A stretch of DNA of 64,000 nt from Haloarcula pellucida (GTDB lineage Archaea; Halobacteriota; Halobacteria; Halobacteriales; Haloarculaceae). The notes under the pieces were generated by a model. That model searched no databases, had not been told where the DNA came from, and saw only the letters and a program-made list of their open reading frames with translations. The DNA lies in NCBI RefSeq assembly GCF_014647235.1, contig NZ_BMOU01000001.1, positions 1,158,262-1,222,261 of the forward strand, read 5' to 3'. The translations under genes and the position numbers were made by a program. The stretch's first letter is position 1. The number at the start of each line of letters is the position of its first letter. Below, piece by piece: positions 16,996 to 25,898 of the stretch.

Positions 16996-17723
16996 AGTTC
17001 CTTCGCCAGCATCACCTCGTCCGCATAGTCGTCGCCGAACTTGTAGTGGTCCTCGCGGACGGCTTCCGTCGCCCAGCCGTGGGCTTCGAGGAAGTCGATT
17101 GCGTCTTGATTCATCGAGGGGACAGAGTTGTACAGTTTCTCGTAGCCGTGGTCGCTGGCCCACTCGGTGCCGCGTTCGAGGAGGTGCGACCCGATGCCCT
17201 GCCCGCGGTACTGGACGAGGACGCCCAGCGTGAGTTCGGCGGTGTGGCTGAGCTTCTCGATTTCGGGGTGTTTGACGTGGACCCAGCCGATCACGTCGTC
17301 GTCGACGCAGGCCACGAAGAAGATGCGTGACTCCAGTTCGTTGTGTCGGAGGAGGACGCCCTCGCTGTCGATGATGTCGGCGAGCGTCTCGGCGTCGACG
17401 TAGGCCCCGCTCCCGATGGCCGCGCGGATGGCCCCGACGAGACCCTTCAGGTCTTCCTGCCGGGCCTGCCGGATGGTGTACTCCACCTCCTCGGTCTCGA
17501 ACTCCTGCGTGTCCGAGTCCTCGTAGGCGATGCGGAGTTCGTCCCCGTCGCGCTCTAGCATGCCGGAGCGCTGGAGGATGGCGACGTGGTGGCCGAACGG
17601 CCGTGGCTCCATCTGCAGGGCCTTGCGAACCTTCTCGGCGTCGACGCGGCCGTGAGACTCGACGTACTCGTAGATGTCCTGTCGGTCTACGTGGTCGAAC
17701 TGCAGTGGCGCTGTGAGCTCCAT
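16992..17723 (-). CDS. Helix-turn-helix regulator fused to a GNAT acetyltransferase
   Basis: A 243-residue two-domain protein. An N-terminal winged helix-turn-helix (about residues 1-70; VDAEKVRKALQMEPRPFGHHVAIL) is followed by a GNAT domain (about 80-243) with the acetyl-CoA motif QYRGQGIGSHLL and the late SMNQDAIDFLEAHGW. It may couple gene control to acetylation of an unknown substrate. I chose ATG 17723; the GTG 15 nt upstream is an alternative. The region upstream is A/T-rich and holds its promoter. Confidence 0.82.
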   Translation of the reverse strand: MELTAPLQFDHVDRQDIYEYVESHGRVDAEKVRKALQMEPRPFGHHVAILQRSGMLERDGDELRIAYEDSDTQEFETEEVEYTIRQARQEDLKGLVGAIRAAIGSGAYVDAETLADIIDSEGVLLRHNELESRIFFVACVDDDVIGWVHVKHPEIEKLSHTAELTLGVLVQYRGQGIGSHLLERGTEWASDHGYEKLYNSVPSMNQDAIDFLEAHGWATEAVREDHYKFGDDYADEVMLAKEL

Positions 17724-17800
17724 GGGTTCTGTTACCACACACCAGTATTTAATTGTTTGTCACGTGAGGGGTGAGAACACACTTCCGAATACGTCGAGGC

Positions 17801-18160
17801 CTACCGCTCGGGGACGCCGGTCAGCACCGTCGCGACGTCCCGAACGTCGTGTGTGTCCACGAGCAGTTCGGCGGCCGTGCGGACGGAGTACGTCCCGTCC
17901 AGTTCGACCCCGTAGCAGGCGGCGTACAGCCCCAGCCACTGGTTCAGCGTCGCTTCGAGACGGTCGAAGGTCGCCTCGTCGAAGCGGACCCACTGCCCGC
18001 CGGTCCGGGCCTCGCAGTACAGCGACACCGTCGGGCCGACACCCCGCCTGAGTATGTTCATCGCTCGCTCCTCCTCGGGCGGGTCCGGGTCGAAGTCCGC
18101 GGCGATCTCGTCGGCCCGGCGTTCGAGCGTCCGAATCCGGTCGCGGTACTGGTGGCTCAT
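17801..18160 (-). CDS. Conserved small protein of the ETF operon, unknown function
   Basis: A 119-residue acidic, soluble, helix-rich protein with an N-terminal coiled-coil-like stretch (YRDRIRTLERRADEIAADF) and a C-terminal WLGLYAACYGVELDG segment. It has no known motif. The ATG lies 1 nt after the stop of the ETF-quinone oxidoreductase gene, so it is the last gene of etfB-etfA-fixCX and may serve electron transfer. I cannot assign a role. Confidence 0.7.
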   Translation of the reverse strand: MSHQYRDRIRTLERRADEIAADFDPDPPEEERAMNILRRGVGPTVSLYCEARTGGQWVRFDEATFDRLEATLNQWLGLYAACYGVELDGTYSVRTAAELLVDTHDVRDVATVLTGVPER

Positions 18161-18161
18161 C

Positions 18162-19820
18162 TCAGCCCTGTTCGAACTCGACGCCCTTGCCCCCGGCGGG
18201 GTGTTCCCACTCGGTGTCGGCGACGACGGCGCAGGTACCACACTCGACGCAAGGCTGGGTGTCCAGACTGACGAGGTGTTCCTCGTGGCCGTTCGTCTGG
18301 ACCATCTCGTCGCGGTAACACCCGCCGCCGAAGTCCGTCGCGCTGACCGGGCAGGCGGTCACGGCGGTGCCGGACGCCTCGAAGGAGTTGTCGACCAGTT
18401 CGATGTGCGGATCGCCCACGTCGTAGGTCAGGTCGCCGATGCGGTCGTCGAGTTCGGGCGGTTGGACGTGGTTCTCGTCGGTCACGACCTCGCCCAGTTC
18501 CTCGCCGATGACCGTCGGGAGCGTGACGTAGGGCAGTTTCGTGTCGGGAATCATCGAGACGAGCATCGGGGAGTTGTAGGCCCGCTCGACCAGTCCCTCC
18601 GCCGCTCGGACGCCGAAGCGACCGACAGCCGACTCCGCGACGGCGTTCGCGACGCCGTCTATCGGCCCGATTTCGCCCAGTTTCCCCACCACGCTGTAGC
18701 TGGTCGGTCGCAGTTTGTCCATGACTCCTTCGTCGTGGAGTTTCTGCTCGTAGAACTCGCCGGCGCGGTGCGGGTCGCCCCGAGAGCGGGCGTCGGCGAA
18801 GGCTTCGGCGGCCAGCGCACCCGCCGTGACGGCGTGGTTCATCCCCTTGATGATGGGGCCTTGAGCCTGCATCTGGCCCGCCGCGTCCCCGACGACGACG
18901 AGGCGGTCCTCGTGCGGGGCGGTGAGCGCCGCCTTCTTCGAGTCCGGGACGAGTTTCGCGCTGTACTCCAGTTCGTGGTAGTCCTCGCCCAGCCACTGGG
19001 CCATGAGCGGGTGAGTCAGCAGGCCGTCGAGCAGTTCCTGCGGTTCGGCCCGTTCCTCGGCGATGGAATCGAGGTGAAACACCGTCCCGATGGACAGCGA
19101 CGCCTCGTTGGTGTAGAGGAACCCGCCGCCGCGCACCCCATCGAAGAGGTCGCCCGAGAACAGGTGGGCCTCGCCCTCGTCGTCGTCGATGTCGAACCGC
19201 TCGTCTATCGTGTCGGGGTCCATCTCGGCGACGGCCTTGACCCCCTGGAACCACTCGTCGGGGTCCTCCCAGTCCATCAGGCCGGCGTCGCGGGCGAGTT
19301 CGGAGTTGACGCCGTCGGCCGCGACGACGATGTCGGCCGCTATCGGGTCCAGTTCCTCGCAGGTGACGCCGACGATCTCCCCCTTCTCCCGGAGGAGGCC
19401 GGTGACGTGGACTTCGGTCAACAGGCCGCCGCCCGTCTCGTGGGTGAGTTCGTGGACGCGGTCGGCGAGCCACGAGTCCATCCGGCGGCGGAGAACCGAG
19501 TCGGCCCACGCCGTGTCGTGGTGGTGCAGGTCGCCGATGTCGAACGTCTTCACCGTGTCGCCGGCCACGTTGTGGATGTAGTTCTCGGTGACCGGTCGCT
19601 CCGTCGCTTCCTCGCGGAACTCCGGGAACAGGCCGTCGATGGTGTACGGTGCGGACTCCTCGGCATAGATGAGGCCGCCGGAGACGTTCTTCGACCCGGC
19701 GTCGACGCCGCGTTCGAGGACTAGCGTCTCGACGCCGTTGCGCGCGAGGTTCGCCGCCGCGGCGGCCCCGCCCGGGCCACATCCGACGACGACGGCCTCG
19801 TAGTGTTCGTGGTCAGTCAT
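18162..19820 (-). CDS. fixC: ETF-quinone oxidoreductase, FixC-FixX fusion
   Basis: Carries electrons from electron-transfer flavoprotein to the quinone pool. The 552-residue protein has an FAD-binding GCGPGG at 13-18 and the second FAD motif VVVGDAAGQMQAQGPIIKG. The C-terminal 90 residues form a FixX-type ferredoxin domain with C490 and the C524-C527-C530 cluster (CVECGTC) next to a further Cys at 501. FixC and FixX are separate proteins in rhizobia and fused here. It overlaps etfA by 8 nt. The likely role is in fatty-acid or amino-acid oxidation, not nitrogen fixation. Confidence 0.92.
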   Translation of the reverse strand: MTDHEHYEAVVVGCGPGGAAAAANLARNGVETLVLERGVDAGSKNVSGGLIYAEESAPYTIDGLFPEFREEATERPVTENYIHNVAGDTVKTFDIGDLHHHDTAWADSVLRRRMDSWLADRVHELTHETGGGLLTEVHVTGLLREKGEIVGVTCEELDPIAADIVVAADGVNSELARDAGLMDWEDPDEWFQGVKAVAEMDPDTIDERFDIDDDEGEAHLFSGDLFDGVRGGGFLYTNEASLSIGTVFHLDSIAEERAEPQELLDGLLTHPLMAQWLGEDYHELEYSAKLVPDSKKAALTAPHEDRLVVVGDAAGQMQAQGPIIKGMNHAVTAGALAAEAFADARSRGDPHRAGEFYEQKLHDEGVMDKLRPTSYSVVGKLGEIGPIDGVANAVAESAVGRFGVRAAEGLVERAYNSPMLVSMIPDTKLPYVTLPTVIGEELGEVVTDENHVQPPELDDRIGDLTYDVGDPHIELVDNSFEASGTAVTACPVSATDFGGGCYRDEMVQTNGHEEHLVSLDTQPCVECGTCAVVADTEWEHPAGGKGVEFEQG

Positions 19821-21468
19821 CGCTCGCCTCCACGGCCGCGGCCAGTTCCCCCTTCTCGACGGCCTCGGTCAGTCGCGGGAGCACCTCGAAGAGGTCGCCC
19901 TCGATGACGTAGTCAGAGAAGTCCCGGATGTCGGCCTCCGGGTCGGTGTTGACGGCGATGATGGTGTCTGCCTCGTCACAGCCGACCTTGTGCTGGATGG
20001 CCCCGGAGATGCCCGCCGCGATGTAGATATCTGGTTCGACGACCTGCCCGGACTCGCCTATCTGGCGCGCTTCCGTGACGTACTGCTCGACGTGGCTGTC
20101 GAACGCGTACGAGGACGTGATGACCCCGCGCGAGAGGCCGAGGTCGGCGTCCTCGAAGGCGTCCACGAGGTCCAGTGCGAGTTCGATGCCCGTCGTCGGG
20201 TCGTCGCCGATGCCCCGGCCGACGGCGACCACCACGTCGTTGCCGGTCAGGTCGACGCCGCCCGAGAGGCGGTCGAACTCCGTGACCTCCACCTCGAACC
20301 ACTCCTCTTCGAGGTCCATCTCGTACTCGACCACCGCCGCCTCGCGGTCGTAGTCCGGGTCCGGAATCTCGAAACTGCCCGGAATCACGGACGCCCCCTG
20401 CGGGTGAAAGTCCCGGTTGGGCTTGTCGATACAGAGGATGGTCGAGTACTCGAACCCGGAGAAGTCCGGCCGTTTCATGTGAAGTACGCGCTCGAACTCC
20501 TTGTTGTCGCCCGCGTTGCCGACCTTCGCGGGGTTGGAGATCATCGCCTCCTCGATGTACAGCCCCGAACAGTCCGACGCCAGCCCCGAGTCCAGCGCCC
20601 CCTGGACGAGCGCCGAGAGGTCCCGGCCGTTGTTCGTCGCGGGGAATATCGTATAGCGCGGTTCGTGGTAGTCCTTCCAGTCGACGTCCGCGTGACCCTC
20701 GCTGGCGAGTTCGCCCCCCGCCCGAGACATATCGGTGACTATCTCGGTGTAAGGCGTGTGCCGGAACCGTTCGAGGCGGTCGTCCTCCATGTAGACCACG
20801 AGGTCGGCGCCGTAGGCGGTGGCGTCCTCGACGTGGTCGCTGGCGTCGGCACCGACGAGGACGGCGACGACGCGTTCCTCGGCGTCGTAGTCCGCGTTGT
20901 ACTGGTCCATCAGATCGCGGGCCTTCCCCAGCATCTCCTTCGAGACGTCGACCAGTTCGCCCGCCTGCGTCTCACAGTACACCCACATGTCGCGGTACTC
21001 CGCGCCGACGGTGCCCTCGACCCACCGCTTGTCGTTGGTCGGGTGGTCGAGTTCGGGGTACTTCTCCTCTGGCGGGACGTACTCGACGTCCTCGCCCGCT
21101 TGCTCTTCGCTGCCTTCGACAGAGTCGATGCGGTTCTCTATCTGGGCGATGGCGCTCTTGCGTTCTTTCCCCTCGCGTTCGCGTTCGAGGACGTCCCGCA
21201 GGACGTCGGCGTCGTCGACGCCGCGAACCATGTTCGCGATGTCCGCGACGGTCATCTCCGTCAGGTCGACCGTCTCGGGGTCGAGTTCGCCGTCGTCCTC
21301 GGCTTCGACCTTCTCGATGCGGTCCTCGATGAGCGTCTTCACCGGAGCGCGGTCCTCGCCCGCTTCCTCCAGTTCCAGCATCTCGTGCAACTCGTCGGCG
21401 TCGTCGACGTCTGTTATCTTCGGCCCGAGTTCGGCGATCTCGTACTCAGTGGGGTCTATTGCTGGCAT
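19813..21468 (-). CDS. etfA: Electron transfer flavoprotein alpha subunit with extra N-terminal repeats
   Basis: With EtfB it forms the FAD/AMP-binding carrier that takes electrons from acyl-CoA and other dehydrogenases. The 551-residue protein is far longer than a standard alpha subunit (about 310-330). The family core starts near residue 155, and the FAD-binding C-terminus contains GRGIGDD and SRGVITSSYAFDSHVEQY then YIAAGISGAIQHKVG. The first 120 residues hold two copies of a helix motif (18-55 and 81-118). It starts 2 nt after etfB. Confidence 0.93.
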   Translation of the reverse strand: MPAIDPTEYEIAELGPKITDVDDADELHEMLELEEAGEDRAPVKTLIEDRIEKVEAEDDGELDPETVDLTEMTVADIANMVRGVDDADVLRDVLEREREGKERKSAIAQIENRIDSVEGSEEQAGEDVEYVPPEEKYPELDHPTNDKRWVEGTVGAEYRDMWVYCETQAGELVDVSKEMLGKARDLMDQYNADYDAEERVVAVLVGADASDHVEDATAYGADLVVYMEDDRLERFRHTPYTEIVTDMSRAGGELASEGHADVDWKDYHEPRYTIFPATNNGRDLSALVQGALDSGLASDCSGLYIEEAMISNPAKVGNAGDNKEFERVLHMKRPDFSGFEYSTILCIDKPNRDFHPQGASVIPGSFEIPDPDYDREAAVVEYEMDLEEEWFEVEVTEFDRLSGGVDLTGNDVVVAVGRGIGDDPTTGIELALDLVDAFEDADLGLSRGVITSSYAFDSHVEQYVTEARQIGESGQVVEPDIYIAAGISGAIQHKVGCDEADTIIAVNTDPEADIRDFSDYVIEGDLFEVLPRLTEAVEKGELAAAVEASDD

Positions 21469-21470
21469 GA

Positions 21471-22325
21471 TCAGTCACCTGCTGCGTAGGGCGTCAGTTC
21501 GTCCAGTATCGGTTCCATCGCCGCCGAATCGTCGCCGTCGACGACAGTCGCCTCGCGTTCGGAGGGGGCCTTCGGGATGGGGTCGACGCCGGCGACGATG
21601 GTCGGCGACCCGTCGAGGCCGATGTAGTCCGGGTCCAGATTGAGGTCTTCGTGGTCCCAGACCGTCACCAGGTCTTCGTAGTTCTCGGCGCGTTCTTGGG
21701 TCTCCTCGCGCAACTGTTTGTGTTCGAGGCGGTGGCTGGCCTTCCGGTAGGTCGGTTCGAACTCGGGGTCGGCGACGACGAAACAGGGCATCGGCGCCTC
21801 GACCGTCTCTATCTCGGAGACGTCGCCGTCGACCAGTCGCTTCGCTCGCAACAGGCCCGCCTCCTCGTCGATGTCGAGCGAGACGACGTGGGTGACCAGC
21901 GGCCAGTCCAGACAGTAGGCCGTCTGTGGGCCGGTGTGGCCCGTCTCTCCGTCTGCGGTCTTGAACCCCGCGAACACGAGGTCCGGTTGCGTCTCCAGAT
22001 TCTGGATGCCTGTGGCGACAGTCATCGCCGTGGCCCACGTGTCGGCGGCACCCATCTCCCGGTCCGAGAGGAGATACAGGTCGTCGGCGTAGACGTCGCG
22101 CATCCCTTCCTGTAACACCTCCTGATACCCCGGCGGCCCCATGCTCATGAGCGAGACGTGACCGCCGTTTCGTACGCGAGTCTGGAACGCCGCCCGGAGC
22201 GCGTGTTTGTCGTTCGGGTTCATCACCGTCGGGGTCTTCCCGCGTTCGAGGTGCCCGTCCTCGTCGAAGGATACCTGTCCCTCTCGGAAGTCGGGGACCC
22301 CCTTTGTCAGAACTACTGTGTGCAT
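21471..22325 (-). CDS. etfB: Electron transfer flavoprotein beta subunit
   Basis: Partner of EtfA; it binds AMP and forms the docking face for dehydrogenases. The 284-residue protein has the N-terminal VLTKGVPDF, NPNDKHALRAAF, and FAGFKTADGETGHTGPQTAYCLDWP matching the FixA/EtfB family. ATG 22325 is chosen since the family start is MHTVVLTKG; an in-frame GTG/ATG run seven codons upstream lies inside the promoter. First gene of the operon; a dyad covers its TATA region. Confidence 0.94.
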   Translation of the reverse strand: MHTVVLTKGVPDFREGQVSFDEDGHLERGKTPTVMNPNDKHALRAAFQTRVRNGGHVSLMSMGPPGYQEVLQEGMRDVYADDLYLLSDREMGAADTWATAMTVATGIQNLETQPDLVFAGFKTADGETGHTGPQTAYCLDWPLVTHVVSLDIDEEAGLLRAKRLVDGDVSEIETVEAPMPCFVVADPEFEPTYRKASHRLEHKQLREETQERAENYEDLVTVWDHEDLNLDPDYIGLDGSPTIVAGVDPIPKAPSEREATVVDGDDSAAMEPILDELTPYAAGD

Positions 22326-22364
22326 AGTTGTCACGACTCTCGTCAACGTACCTCATCTCGGGCG

Positions 22365-22382
22365 GAACATAAATGTATGTTC
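22365..22382 (-). promoter_or_regulatory. Inverted repeat over the etfB TATA region (possible operator)
   Basis: The arms gaacata and tatgttc flank aatg. The site is A/T-rich in a G/C-rich region and is centred about 48 nt before the etfB start. The minus-strand TATA-like catttatg lies inside it, so a bound repressor would block TBP. Confidence 0.55.
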
Positions 22383-22518
22383 ACAATAACGGGTGACAGT
22401 TTCGTGGGGCGTCCGTCGGTGATGCGGCGGACACAGCACCCCGCCGGACCGACTACTGGAGGACACGGACGATACCGCCACTACGCCGAACTCGATACGG
22501 AAAACGGGCGTTCTGGAC

Positions 22519-22854
<336 letters not shown>

Positions 22855-22874
22855 CTAACAACACTCGGCGACGA

Positions 22875-22883
22875 TACTTAAAC
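22875..22883 (-). promoter_or_regulatory. TATA box of the ferredoxin gene
   Basis: On the minus strand it reads GTTTAAGTA, 27-35 nt before ATG 22848, the position expected for a near-leaderless transcript. Confidence 0.6.
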
Positions 22884-22898
22884 TTTCGACAGTCAGCC

Positions 22899-23822
22899 TC
22901 AGAAACGAGGGTCGTCGGGCCCACTGGTCGGTCCACGGCCGGGCGGTTTGCCGGGACCACGTCCCTCGTCGAGTGACGGACCGTCGTGGACGCTCATCGG
23001 GTCGTCGGTGACACCGACGTGACGCTGGAGGAACGCAGCGGTGCGGTCGTAGACGTCGTCGTAGAACGCTCCCGCGAAGGGAAAGCCGTGACCACCCGGA
23101 ACGGGTTCGTATGCCACCGTCGTCAGGGGATCGAGCGTCCGAGCGAGCAGTTCCGACTGGGCCGGCGAAAACACCTCGTCGTCCTCGGCGTGGAGCAACA
23201 GCGCCGGCGGCGTGGAGACGGTGGCCTGTGCCACCGGCGAGGCGAGTTCGTACGCCTCCGGAACCTCCTCGGGCCCGCCGCCGAGATACTGCCTGTATAT
23301 GTCCGCATCGCCCGCGTCGTCGGTCTCCGCCATCGCCCGGAAGTCGTAGACACCCGAGTAGCCGACGACGGCCGACAGTTCGGAGGACGCGCCGGGATAC
23401 AGGTCCGGTTCGAACGCCGGGTCGTCGGCCGTCGCCGCGGCGAGCGTCACGAGATTCGCGCCAGCGGAGTGACCGACGGCCACGACGCGTCGTGGGTCCG
23501 CGCCGTAGGCGTCCGCCTCCGCCCGGCACCACTCGATAGCGGCCTTCACGTCGACGAGTGCGGCCGGGAAGGTGTGGTCGGGTGCCAGTCGGTACTGCGG
23601 TTCGACGACGAGGTAGCCGTCCTCGGCGAGGTCGATGGCGTGGCGGGCGAACTCGCCCTTGTCACCGACCGTGAACCCGCCCCCGCGGACGAGGACGGCG
23701 ACCGGTTTCGGCCCGCTACTGGCCGTCGAGTCGTAGACATCCAGCAGGAGCGTCTCGCCGGCCGCCTCGTGGAAGGGGATGTCTCGGTCGACGGTGACCG
23801 TCGTCGGAGCGCGCTCTGTCAC
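22899..23822 (-). CDS. Alpha/beta hydrolase (BD-FAE/HSL-like esterase family)
   Basis: A 307-residue hydrolase. The nucleophile elbow is GHSAGANLV (about residues 118-126). The acid is probably in LLLHAEDDEVFSP, and the His in VPGGHGFPF. The oxyanion-hole motif that is HGGG in most relatives reads RGGGF here (about residues 46-50). A 30-residue Gly/Pro-rich tail is unusual. The substrate is an ester or peptide of unknown type. It is monocistronic. Confidence 0.85.
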   Translation of the reverse strand: MTERAPTTVTVDRDIPFHEAAGETLLLDVYDSTASSGPKPVAVLVRGGGFTVGDKGEFARHAIDLAEDGYLVVEPQYRLAPDHTFPAALVDVKAAIEWCRAEADAYGADPRRVVAVGHSAGANLVTLAAATADDPAFEPDLYPGASSELSAVVGYSGVYDFRAMAETDDAGDADIYRQYLGGGPEEVPEAYELASPVAQATVSTPPALLLHAEDDEVFSPAQSELLARTLDPLTTVAYEPVPGGHGFPFAGAFYDDVYDRTAAFLQRHVGVTDDPMSVHDGPSLDEGRGPGKPPGRGPTSGPDDPRF

Positions 23823-23867
23823 GTCCCCTACTGCGGTTGGACGGAATAAAAACGCGTCGGGGACGGG

Positions 23868-24062
23868 TTAGCCTTCGATTTCGATGCGCTTGCCGCGAGT
23901 GACGGCACCCTCGGAGACGGGCAGGCGGACTTCGAGGATGCCGTTGGTGTGGTTCGCGGCGATGCTCCCGTCGTCGACCCGCTTCGGGAACCAGAACCGA
24001 CGGTGGTAGGTCCGTCGCTGGTTCCGCTGGTCGTCCTCGTGTTCGGCGGCGACGTTCACCAT
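23868..24062 (-). pseudogene. Hsp20 (alpha-crystallin) C-terminal remnant
   Basis: A 64-codon open frame that matches only the end of a small heat-shock protein: YHRRFWFPKRVDDGSI, then NGILEVRLPVSEG and a basic-acidic finish. Normal Hsp20 proteins are about 130-150 residues. Reading the same frame upstream past the ATG gives VDDC and then runs into the gltX 3' end, so the front half of the domain is missing. It lies 17 nt after gltX. It may be a decayed gene, or a truncated protein still made. Confidence 0.65.
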
Positions 24063-24079
24063 GCAGTCGTCTACACGCT

Positions 24080-25813
24080 CTAGGGATGCGCGAAGTACGC
24101 GACCGACTCGCCGTCCGGGTCCACGTCGTCCACGCGGGCGAAGCCGACGCGCTCGAACTGGAGTACGTCGTCGGCGTCGTAGTCGAGGACGCCCGGTTCG
24201 GCGACGCCGGTCACGTCGCCGTCCATCGTCCGCAGTCGGAGCGCGGGACCGTCGGCCGGCGCCCAGTGGACGACGTCGACGCCCTCCTCGCGCACCGCCG
24301 CGATGTCGTCGCCGACGTACTCGAAGGCGTCGCGGGTGTGGCGAACACAGCCGTACCCCTTCAGCCAGACTCGCTCGCCGTGACCCGGCAGGTCGTCGCC
24401 CTCGACGGCGACGCCGCCCACGACCGGAATCTCGCGTCGGCCCCGGTCCTCGTGGTCCGGGTGGTACGGCGGTTCGCCCGCGTCGGGGCCGCCCACGACC
24501 TGTCGCTCGACCAGTCCGCCGTGGTCGTCGCTGTCACGGACGAAGAACGCCCGGTCGGTGTCGTCGTCTATCATCTCGCGGTTGTTCGCGTACACCGACG
24601 ACATGGCGAGGTCGACGTTGGACGTGGAGGTGCCGAGTTCGACCATCGCGTCGACGAGCGCCTCGCCACGGATGCCCCGCCGGCGGAGACTCGCCACCGT
24701 CGGCGCACGCGGGTCGTCCCAGCCGTCGAGTTCGCCCTCGGCGATGAGTTCCGAGATGGTCGAGGTGGACATCTTCACGTCGTAGGCGTCCACCTGTACG
24801 TGCCCCCAGTGAACGACCTCCGGGTACTCCCAGTCGAAGTAGTCGTAGACGAACTGCTGGCGCTTCGCGGAGTCCTGCAGGTCGATGCCGCGGATGATGT
24901 GCGTGATGCCCAGCAGGTGGTCGTCGACGCCGCTCTGGAAGTCCAGCATCGGCCAGCAGCGATAGTCGGCGGCCGCCTCGCGCGGGTGTGGCGTGTCTAT
25001 CATCCGGAAGGCGACGAAGTCACGCAGGGCCGGATTCTTGTGGGTGATGTCGGTCCGGACCCGGAGGACCATCTCGCCGCTGTCGTACTCGCCGTCGACC
25101 ATCGCGTCGAACTCCTCGTGGACGGTGGCGACGTCTTTCTCGCGGTGGGGACAGGCCTCGCCGCTGTTCTTCATGTCGGAGAACTCCCCCTGCGGGCACG
25201 AGCAGGTGTAGGCACCCTCGGCGTCGATGAGTTGCCGGGCGTAGTCGTAGTAGGTCTCCACCCGGTCGCTCGCCGTGAACACGTCGTCGGGTTCGAAGCC
25301 GAGGTAGTCGATAGCGTCCAGAATCTGGTCGTAGGCGTCGAGGTCCGGCCGCTTCGTCTCGGGGTCGGTGTCGTCGAACCGGCAGACGAACTCGCCGTCG
25401 TAGCGCTCCTTGTACGTCCCGATGACGGCGGCCATCCGGGCGTGGCCGATGTGCCACGGGCCGTTGGGGTTCGGCGCGACGCGCATCCGCACGGTGTCGT
25501 ACTCCTCGACGTTGGGCAGGTCGGGCAGGGGGTGGTCCTCGCCCTCGTCCTCGGCTTCGAGTTCTTCGAGTTTCTCGGGGGCGAGTTCCTGCAGGCGCTC
25601 ACGGCGTTTCTCGGCGTCCATCCCGTTGACCCGGTCGACGATGGGCGCAATGATCCCCGGAATCTCGTCGCCGTGCTCTCTGAACTCGGGGTTCTCACCC
25701 ATGAGCGGCCCCATGATGGCCCCGACCTGTGCCTCGCTGTCGTGTTTGACCGCGTTGAGGAGGGCGTTCGTCTCGGCGGCCTCCTCGATGCGGGCACGAA
25801 GCTCCTCGTCCAT
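24080..25813 (-). CDS. gltX: Glutamyl-tRNA synthetase (archaeal type)
   Basis: Charges tRNA-Glu, and probably also tRNA-Gln as in other archaea without GlnRS, the mischarged product then being amidated by GatDE. The 577-residue class-I synthetase has a HIGH motif in NPNGPWHIGHARM (about residues 118-130), a KMSKS-like KMSTS in VDAYDVKMSTST (about 350), a zinc-like CSCPQGEF...CPH region, and the archaeal C-terminal beta-barrel ending ESVAYFAHP. I chose ATG 25813 at MDEELRARI. The regulator gene upstream is divergent. Confidence 0.95.
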   Translation of the reverse strand: MDEELRARIEEAAETNALLNAVKHDSEAQVGAIMGPLMGENPEFREHGDEIPGIIAPIVDRVNGMDAEKRRERLQELAPEKLEELEAEDEGEDHPLPDLPNVEEYDTVRMRVAPNPNGPWHIGHARMAAVIGTYKERYDGEFVCRFDDTDPETKRPDLDAYDQILDAIDYLGFEPDDVFTASDRVETYYDYARQLIDAEGAYTCSCPQGEFSDMKNSGEACPHREKDVATVHEEFDAMVDGEYDSGEMVLRVRTDITHKNPALRDFVAFRMIDTPHPREAAADYRCWPMLDFQSGVDDHLLGITHIIRGIDLQDSAKRQQFVYDYFDWEYPEVVHWGHVQVDAYDVKMSTSTISELIAEGELDGWDDPRAPTVASLRRRGIRGEALVDAMVELGTSTSNVDLAMSSVYANNREMIDDDTDRAFFVRDSDDHGGLVERQVVGGPDAGEPPYHPDHEDRGRREIPVVGGVAVEGDDLPGHGERVWLKGYGCVRHTRDAFEYVGDDIAAVREEGVDVVHWAPADGPALRLRTMDGDVTGVAEPGVLDYDADDVLQFERVGFARVDDVDPDGESVAYFAHP

Positions 25814-25898
25814 GCACGACTCTGGCACCGCCCCAGTCAAAACGGCGTCGGGTTGGCACGGCGCCACCGTTATCCTCCGGGCGGTCGGTAGACGAGAC

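Noticed and set aside
18054-19724. A 556-codon open frame antisense to fixCX, and similar long ones at 19990-21489, 24086-25891, 40994-42439, 54142-56343 and 56186-57835
   Set aside because: High G/C codon use leaves the opposite strand free of stops. The minus-strand genes are clear homologues, and the antisense products have no recognisable domains.
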